Part shown: positions 1-3,335 of the stretch, piece by piece
Position numbering within the stretch: the first letter of the stretch is position 1
Layout of the letters: each line of letters opens with the position of its first letter
Assembly: GCA_028869035.1 (NCBI GenBank)
Contig: JAGWTL010000211.1
Coordinates: 1 to 5,474, forward strand
Source of the DNA: Burkholderiales bacterium
GTDB lineage: Bacteria > Pseudomonadota > Gammaproteobacteria > Burkholderiales > Burkholderiaceae_C
Length of the DNA: 5,474 nt
Direction: 5' to 3'
Translations under genes and position numbers: made by a program
Notes under the pieces: model-generated
Told to the model about the DNA's origin: nothing
Database searches by the model: none
Seen by the model: the letters and a program-made list of their open reading frames with translations, nothing else

Positions 1-7
1 GCGTCAT
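1..7 (-). CDS. rimM: Possible start of rimM (ribosome maturation factor), first two codons only
   Basis: Only an ATG at 5-7 followed by ACG and one further base is visible on the minus strand before the window ends. In this frame a TGA lies four codons upstream, so the ATG is the first possible ATG start in that frame. The identity is inferred from gene order: rimM conventionally follows rpsP in proteobacteria (rpsP-rimM-trmD-rplS). No convincing Shine-Dalgarno sequence precedes it. The protein cannot be recognised from two codons, and the real start could lie outside the window. Confidence 0.35.
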
Positions 8-23
8 GGGACAGGTTCAGTCA

Positions 24-97
24 CCGCCGGGCCGCCCCAAGGTGACTGGGCCCCCTCGGGGGCAGCGCAGCACGCGAAGCGGCAAGCGTGGGGGTCA
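24..97. repeat. GC-rich intergenic element between rpsP and the presumed rimM, candidate dispersed repeat
   Basis: This non-coding stretch starts two bases beyond the rpsP stop. It holds a compact hairpin (GCCCCC at 50-55 facing GGGGGC at 58-63). On the minus strand it opens with a CCCCCACGCTTGCCGCTTCG block and ends with CTTGGGGCGGCCCGGCGG, so a CCCCA near one end can pair with the TGGGG near the other. I recall very similar strings (CCCCCACGCT, a CCCCCGAGGGGG core, CTTGGGGCGGC) recurring between genes in Comamonadaceae genomes, so I read it as one copy of a dispersed palindromic element. It has no T-tract and sits inside a presumed operon, so it is more likely an mRNA-level spacer or processing hairpin than a strong terminator. 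The repeat status rests on memory, not on a count. Confidence 0.5.
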
Positions 98-99
98 GA

Positions 100-354
100 T
101 CAGGCAGCCTTCTTGGCAGCCGACTGCTTGATCAGGCGCTCCACGGTGGGGGAAGCCTGGGCACCGACGCCCAGCCAGTAGGTCAGACGATCCTGGGCAA
201 TGCGGATGCTTTCCTCGCTGACGGTGGCGATCGGGTTGTAGAAACCGATGCGCTCGATGAAGCTGCCGTCACGACGGTTACGCTTGTCGGTCACGACGAT
301 GTTGAAAAACGGACGGGCCTTGGCGCCGCCACGGGAAAGTCGAATCACGACCAT
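100..354 (-). CDS. rpsP: 30S ribosomal protein S16
   Basis: This is a small-subunit ribosomal protein that binds 16S rRNA and helps assemble the 30S body. The product is 84 residues, a normal length for bacterial S16. Residues 2-14 carry the family signature (VVIRLSRGGAKAR), followed by a conserved block from PFFNIVV to RIGFYNP (15-41) and the DRLTYWLGVGAQ segment (55-66). The tail is lysine- and alanine-rich (KQSAAKKAA). The reading frame stays open upstream to 519, but family homology begins at the ATG at 352-354. That ATG is preceded by AAAGGA at 361-366, six bases before the start, so this start is secure. The gene probably heads an operon continuing into rimM beyond the left edge. Transcription likely starts near 460 from a TATAAT-containing promoter, giving a structured leader of about 105 nt. 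Confidence 0.97.
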   Translation of the reverse strand: MVVIRLSRGGAKARPFFNIVVTDKRNRRDGSFIERIGFYNPIATVSEESIRIAQDRLTYWLGVGAQASPTVERLIKQSAAKKAA

Positions 355-405
355 GATTTGTCCTTTGGGTGGGTGAAGCATGCCGCAAAAGCTGCACGCC
401 GCGAT

Positions 406-459
406 TCTTCCGATGTTTGAGACACGCGACTGGCCACCCGGCCAGCGACACACCGAAGA
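406..459 (-). promoter_or_regulatory. Structured 5' leader of rpsP (two-tier stem-loop)
   Basis: On the minus strand, bases 459 down to 450 (TCTTCGGTGT) can pair with 416 down to 406 (ACATCGGAAGA). This gives ten base pairs including one G-U, with one bulged G. Inside this lies a perfect 6-bp hairpin, CTGGCC at 440-445 and GGCCAG at 430-435, closed by a GGGT loop. The outer stem opens within a base or two of the start site predicted from the TATAAT at 467-472, so the transcript would begin with the helix. Possible roles are 5'-end protection or autogenous control by S16. Neither is shown here, and I know of no established S16 leader in betaproteobacteria. The pairing is read directly; the function is inference. 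Confidence 0.45.
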
Positions 460-466
460 GCCTGCG

Positions 467-496
467 ATTATAGCCTGTGCCGACCTGCCCGCGCCA
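467..496 (-). promoter_or_regulatory. Candidate sigma-70 promoter of rpsP
   Basis: A perfect TATAAT lies at 467-472 on the minus strand, the only consensus-quality -10 in this divergent region. The best -35 is weak: TGGCGC at 491-496, with 18-bp spacing and three of six matches to TTGACA. The predicted start is about 459-461, roughly 105 nt before the rpsP ATG and right at the beginning of the leader stem. Confidence 0.6.
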
Positions 497-513
497 TGAC
501 TTGGAACACCGCC

Positions 514-548
514 GCTCAAACACCCCCCATTGCCGGCACAATAAGCCC
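514..548 (+). promoter_or_regulatory. Candidate promoter of the TM2 gene giving a leaderless mRNA
   Basis: CACAAT at 537-542 is a reasonable -10 (four of six matches to TATAAT). Exactly six bases (AAGCCC) separate it from the ATG at 549, so transcription would be expected to start at the A of the start codon. The -35 region (about 514-520, GCTCAAA) is poor. No Shine-Dalgarno sequence precedes the ATG, which fits a leaderless message. Confidence 0.4.
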
Positions 549-998
549 ATGCTGAAAAACAAGACCCTGGCCGCCTGGCTGGCCTTTCTGGCCGGCCCCC
601 TGGGCCTGCACCGCTTCTATCTGCACGGTTTTTATGACCCGATCGGCTGGCTCTTGCCCATCCCCACCGCCCTGGGCCTGTACGGCATCGAACGTGCGCT
701 GGCGTACGGGCTGGACGATTCCTGGAGCTGGGTGCTGATCCCTCTGCTGGGTTTCACCATGGCGGGCTGTGCGCTCAATGCCATCGTCTACGGCCTGATG
801 ACGCCGGACAAGTGGAACGCCCGCCACAACCCGCAGGCCCCGGCCGATGCACCGGCTGGCGGCACCGGCTGGCTGACCATAGGCGCCGTCGCCTGCGCCC
901 TGCTGGTGGGCACCACGGTGCTGATGTCCAGCATCGCCTTCAGCTTCCAGCGCTATTTCGAATACCAGATCGAGGAAGCCCGCAAAATCAGCCAGTAA
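549..998 (+). CDS. TM2-domain inner-membrane protein of unknown function
   Basis: The product is 149 residues with about four hydrophobic segments, near 6-26, 32-49, 61-83 and 106-131. The N-terminal half is a TM2 domain: two membrane helices joined by a short turn with the diagnostic GPLGLHRFY pattern at residues 16-24, then GFYDPIGWL. A second hydrophobic pair follows, separated by a polar linker (residues about 85-105) carrying DKWNARHNP and an alanine/proline stretch. The tail (EEARKISQ) is charged. The function of bacterial TM2 proteins is not established, and I do not assign one. The frame is open from 477, but the ATG at 549 begins the conserved hydrophobic region, follows a -10-like element at leaderless spacing, and is preferred. 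The gene diverges from rpsP and ends at a strong terminator shared with the pit side. Confidence 0.85.
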   Translation: MLKNKTLAAWLAFLAGPLGLHRFYLHGFYDPIGWLLPIPTALGLYGIERALAYGLDDSWSWVLIPLLGFTMAGCALNAIVYGLMTPDKWNARHNPQAPADAPAGGTGWLTIGAVACALLVGTTVLMSSIAFSFQRYFEYQIEEARKISQ

Positions 999-1030
999 AA
1001 AAGAAAAGGGCCGACAGGCCCTTTTCTTTT
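999..1030. terminator. Bidirectional rho-independent terminator between the TM2 gene and pit
   Basis: A perfect 14-bp inverted repeat runs from 999-1012 (AAAAGAAAAGGGCC) to 1017-1030 (GGCCCTTTTCTTTT), with a GACA loop. It starts at the base after the TM2 stop codon. The stem is GC-rich at the tip and A/T-rich at the base, so each strand reads as GC hairpin plus U-tract. It can therefore stop transcription of the TM2 gene on plus and of the pit unit on minus, as expected between convergent genes. Confidence 0.9.
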
Positions 1031-1064
1031 ACCAAATGACAGCGGGACTCTGAACTTGTGAAAG

Positions 1065-1116
1065 AAATCGTAGCGGGTGGTCCGAGCGCAAGGCGGACGG
1101 CGCGCAGTAGAGATTT
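1065..1116. repeat. Imperfect inverted repeat in the 3' region of pit
   Basis: The 98 nt between the pit stop and the bidirectional terminator contain no credible gene. They hold a nested imperfect palindrome. The outer arms are AAATC at 1065-1069 and GATTT at 1112-1116. The inner arms are GTCCG at 1080-1084 and CGGAC at 1094-1098, with partial pairing between (GCGGGTG against GGCGCGC with mismatches). There is no adjacent T-tract. It could be a REP-like dispersed element or a 3'-UTR structure protecting the pit mRNA. The arms are visible; the class is inference. Confidence 0.35.
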
Positions 1117-1128
1117 ATTCGCGGGTTC

Positions 1129-2142
1129 TCAGAAGAGGCCCAGGCTGACCCAGTAGGCCACGATGGCCACGAAAGCGGCGGCCGGGATGGTGAAGATCCA
1201 GGCCCAGACAATGTTGCCGGCGATACCCCAGCGCACCGCACTGGCACGCTGTGCCGAACCCACGCCCACGATGGCCCCCGTGATGGTGTGGGTGGTGGAC
1301 ACCGGGATGCCCAGGGCCGTCGCCAGAAACAGGGTCATGGCGCCGCCCGTCTCGGCGCAGAAACCGCCGGCTGGCTTGAGCTTGGTGATCTTCTGGCCCA
1401 TGGTCTTGACGATGCGCCAGCCGCCGAACATGGTGCCCAGGCCGATGGCCAGGTAACAACTCACCACCACCCAGGACGGCGGCGAGGCGTCGGTCGAGGT
1501 CACGTAGCCGGTGGCGATCAGCAGCATCCAGATGATGCCGATGGTCTTTTGCGCATCGTTGCCGCCATGCCCCAGGCTGTAGGCCCCCGCCGAGACCAGC
1601 TGCAGACGGCGGAACCAACCGTCCACACGAGACGGTGTGGTGCGGCGGAAGAGCCAGGCCACCAGCAACATCATCAGCGAACCCAGCAGGAATCCGAGGG
1701 CCGGAGAAATAAAAATGAACACCACGGTCTTGAGGATGCCGGAAGACAGCAAGGCCTCGGTGCCGGCCTTGCCGATCACGGCGCCCACGATGCCGCCGAT
1801 CAGGGCGTGCGAGGAACTGCTGGGGATGCCGTAGTACCAGGTGATCAGGTTCCAGCTGATGGCGCCGATCAGGGCGCCGAACACCACATGCGTGTCGACC
1901 ACGCCCGGCTGCACGATGCCCTTGCCCACCGTGGCCGCCACGCTGAGTTGGAAGATGAAGATGGCCAAGACGTTGAAGAAGGCGGCGAACAGCACGGCCT
2001 GACCGGGCTTGAGCACGCCGGTGGACACGACAGTGGCAATGGAGTTGGCCGCATCATGAAAACCGTTCATGAAGTCGAAGGCCAGCGCCAGGAACACCAG
2101 CAGGATGATCACCCCGAGGGCGGCTTGCGGAATGTTTTCCAT
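1129..2142 (-). CDS. pit: PiT-family inorganic phosphate transporter
   Basis: This is an inner-membrane low-affinity phosphate permease of the PiT family, which usually carries metal-phosphate complexes with protons in bacteria. At 337 residues it is shorter than E. coli PitA (about 500), matching the compact bacterial type often paired with a DUF47 protein. The internal duplication typical of the family is clear. The first copy has GFHDAANSIAT (27-37) and GIPSSSSHALIG (105-116). The second has GHGGNDAQKTIGI (191-203) and GIPVSTTHTITGAIVG (278-293). The paired ND/HD and S/T-rich loops are the phosphate-binding re-entrant segments of the family. About ten hydrophobic segments are visible, with a basic cytoplasmic stretch near 165-180 (FRRTTPSRVDGWFRR). 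The start ATG at 2140-2142 lies 19 nt after the DUF47 gene and has only a weak GGGGA upstream, so translation may be coupled to that gene. No Pho box is visible upstream. Confidence 0.93.
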   Translation of the reverse strand: MENIPQAALGVIILLVFLALAFDFMNGFHDAANSIATVVSTGVLKPGQAVLFAAFFNVLAIFIFQLSVAATVGKGIVQPGVVDTHVVFGALIGAISWNLITWYYGIPSSSSHALIGGIVGAVIGKAGTEALLSSGILKTVVFIFISPALGFLLGSLMMLLVAWLFRRTTPSRVDGWFRRLQLVSAGAYSLGHGGNDAQKTIGIIWMLLIATGYVTSTDASPPSWVVVSCYLAIGLGTMFGGWRIVKTMGQKITKLKPAGGFCAETGGAMTLFLATALGIPVSTTHTITGAIVGVGSAQRASAVRWGIAGNIVWAWIFTIPAAAFVAIVAYWVSLGLF

Positions 2143-2161
2143 GGAAGGGACAGTCCCCGCT

Positions 2162-2809
2162 TCAGGCGTTCTCGAGGACGATGCCCTCGATCGCGTTGGC
2201 CACGTCCTCGCACTTGTCGGTCACGGTCTCCAGCAGTTCATAAATGGCCTTGAGCTTGATGACTTCTCGCACATCGGGTTCCTCGCGGAACAGCTTGCTC
2301 ATGGCGGTGCGCATCACGCGGTCGGCGTCGGATTCCAGACGGTCGATCTCCTCGCAGGTCTTGAGCGCGGCCTCGGCCGTCTTGGCCTCGCCGATATTGC
2401 CCAGCAGGGAAACCGCGTCCTTGACACGTTCGCAGCACTTCACGCTGAGCTCGGTGAGGCGAACGATTTCCTCGGTCATGTGGCGCACGTCGTACAGGGC
2501 CATGGTCTCCGTCGCGTCCTGCAACAGATCGGCCACGTCGTCCATGGTGTTGATCAGGGTATGGATCTGCTCGCGGTCGATCGGGGTGATGAAGGTCTTG
2601 TGGAGGGCCTTGTTGACCTCGTGGGTAATGCGGTCAGCGGCACGTTCGGCATTGTCCACCTCACGGGTGTACTGCTCGCGCAGGTTGTGGTCGCTGTAGT
2701 GGGCCACCAGTTGGGAAAAGGCGTGTGCCGCTTCCACGATGCGGTCCGCGTGCTGGTTGAACATCTCGAAGAAATTGCCGTCGCGCGGCATCAGTTTTCC
2801 AAACAGCAT
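2162..2809 (-). CDS. DUF47 / PhoU-like phosphate transport accessory protein
   Basis: The product is a 215-residue all-helical soluble protein of the DUF47 (PhoU_div, TIGR00153-like) family, commonly encoded next to PiT transporters and thought to modulate their activity. PhoU-like three-helix-bundle acidic motifs occur twice: EVDNAERAADRITHEV at 50-65 and EEIDRLESDADRVMRTAM at 153-170. These are probable metal-binding faces. Other conserved stretches are TPIDREQIHTLINTMDDVAD (75-94) and the C-terminal KLKAIYELLETVTDKCEDVA (185-204). The frame is open upstream to 3142, but homology begins at MLFGKLMPRDGNFFEMF, and an AGGAG lies six bases before the ATG at 2807-2809. pit follows after 19 nt, so the two almost certainly share an mRNA. 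It is related to but distinct from the PhoU of the high-affinity Pst system. Confidence 0.92.
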   Translation of the reverse strand: MLFGKLMPRDGNFFEMFNQHADRIVEAAHAFSQLVAHYSDHNLREQYTREVDNAERAADRITHEVNKALHKTFITPIDREQIHTLINTMDDVADLLQDATETMALYDVRHMTEEIVRLTELSVKCCERVKDAVSLLGNIGEAKTAEAALKTCEEIDRLESDADRVMRTAMSKLFREEPDVREVIKLKAIYELLETVTDKCEDVANAIEGIVLENA

Positions 2810-2815
2810 GGGGCA

Positions 2816-2820
2816 CTCCT
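2816..2820 (-). promoter_or_regulatory. Ribosome binding site deciding the DUF47 start
   Basis: AGGAG (CTCCT on the plus strand) lies six bases upstream of the ATG at 2807-2809. It is the strongest Shine-Dalgarno match near the gene, and it excludes the 111-codon upstream extension of the frame, which overlaps the DUF486 gene and has no family similarity. Confidence 0.8.
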
Positions 2821-2889
2821 GATTCTGGTTCGATCGCTGGACCGGGTTGGCCCGGAGTTTACCTGGGGCTCCACCGATCCGCTGGCACC

Positions 2890-3258
2890 TCAGGCCGAAC
2901 GGAAAATGAAATACACAGCCCCCACCATGCACAGCGCGGCCCACAGGTAATCGAGCTTGAGGGGCTCCTTGAGGTACAGCACGGCAAAGGGCACAAAAAC
3001 GCTCAGAGTGATGACTTCCTGCACGATCTTGAGCTGGCCGACCGTGAACCCCGCCTGCTGGAAGCCGATGCGGTTGGCCGGAACCTGCAGCAAGTACTCG
3101 AACAGGGCAATGCCCCAGCTGGCCAGTGCGGCCCAGTACCAAGGCGCGGCGGCCAGGTTCTTCAGATGGCCGTACCAGGCAAAGGTCATGAAGACATTGC
3201 TGCCGATCAGCAGCAGCACCGTCTGCAGCGAGAAAGGGAGGGGCTGGAGGGCGATCAC
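2890..3258 (-). CDS. DUF486 (DMT-superfamily-like) small membrane protein
   Basis: The product is a 122-residue membrane protein with four predicted helices, near residues 11-27, 40-58, 79-96 and 103-119. Conserved DUF486 stretches are SNVFMTFAWYGHLK (20-33), ALFEYLLQVPANRIGF (51-66) and QLKIVQEVITLSVFVPFAVL (75-94), then YLKEPLKLDYLWAA. The family is related to half-size drug/metabolite transporters (EamA/SMR-like), but no substrate is established and I infer none. The start is GTG at 3256-3258; the next in-frame Met (residue 24) would cut into the first helix. There is no Shine-Dalgarno sequence. Instead GATAAT sits exactly six bases before the GTG, suggesting a leaderless transcript. The gene lies between acnB and the phosphate genes; the 80-nt gap to DUF47 suggests separate expression, though readthrough is possible. 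Confidence 0.88.
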   Translation of the reverse strand: MIALQPLPFSLQTVLLLIGSNVFMTFAWYGHLKNLAAAPWYWAALASWGIALFEYLLQVPANRIGFQQAGFTVGQLKIVQEVITLSVFVPFAVLYLKEPLKLDYLWAALCMVGAVYFIFRSA

Positions 3259-3264
3259 GGCGGA

Positions 3265-3270
3265 ATTATC
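3265..3270 (-). promoter_or_regulatory. Candidate -10 element of the DUF486 gene (leaderless start)
   Basis: GATAAT (five of six matches to TATAAT) on the minus strand is followed by six bases (TCCGCC) and then the GTG start, so the predicted transcription start coincides with the start codon. No good -35 is visible. The -35 position (about 3288-3293) falls inside the preceding terminator hairpin. Confidence 0.4.
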
Positions 3271-3283
3271 GATGGGCCTATGG

Positions 3284-3314
3284 AAAAAGCCCTGCGGCTC
3301 GCACCACAGGGCTT
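3284..3314 (-). terminator. Rho-independent terminator of acnB
   Basis: On the minus strand, AAGCCCTGTGG (3304-3314) pairs with CCGCAGGGCTT (3287-3297) through a TGCGAG loop. This gives 11 bp with one G-T, followed by a run of five T (3284-3288). It begins 21 nt after the acnB stop and ends 25 nt before the DUF486 start, so it separates the two same-strand genes. Confidence 0.9.
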
Positions 3315-3335
3315 CGGATCAGCAGACCGTGCGGA

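Noticed and set aside
355..519. 55-codon N-terminal extension of rpsP
   Set aside because: S16 homology and a good SD place the start at 354. The extension would overlap the promoter and leader.
1036..1042. CTGTCAT on the minus strand, resembling half of a Pho box
   Set aside because: It is a single half-site with no second repeat 11 bp away, and it lies downstream of pit rather than upstream of the DUF47-pit unit. Chance is the likely explanation.
1288..2253. 321-codon open frame on the plus strand opposite pit
   Set aside because: Its translation is rich in H, G, Q, D and A, with no domain or hydrophobic pattern. It mirrors a GC-rich transporter gene whose family motifs are unambiguous, so it is a codon-bias shadow.
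2842..2861. Possible promoter (TAAACT at 2856-2861, minus) and small hairpin (2842-2846/2851-2855) upstream of the DUF47 gene
   Set aside because: The -10 matches only four of six, no -35 is visible, and the hairpin is 5 bp without a T-tract. A promoter is expected in this gap, but the sequence does not identify it.
2069..2950. 293-codon plus-strand frame opposite the DUF47 gene
   Set aside because: It lies antisense to a well-supported gene and runs across two intergenic gaps. It has no recognisable motif and no RBS of note.
2810..3142. 111-codon N-terminal extension of the DUF47 frame
   Set aside because: It overlaps the DUF486 gene out of frame and shows no family similarity. AGGAG at 2816-2820 fixes the start at 2809.
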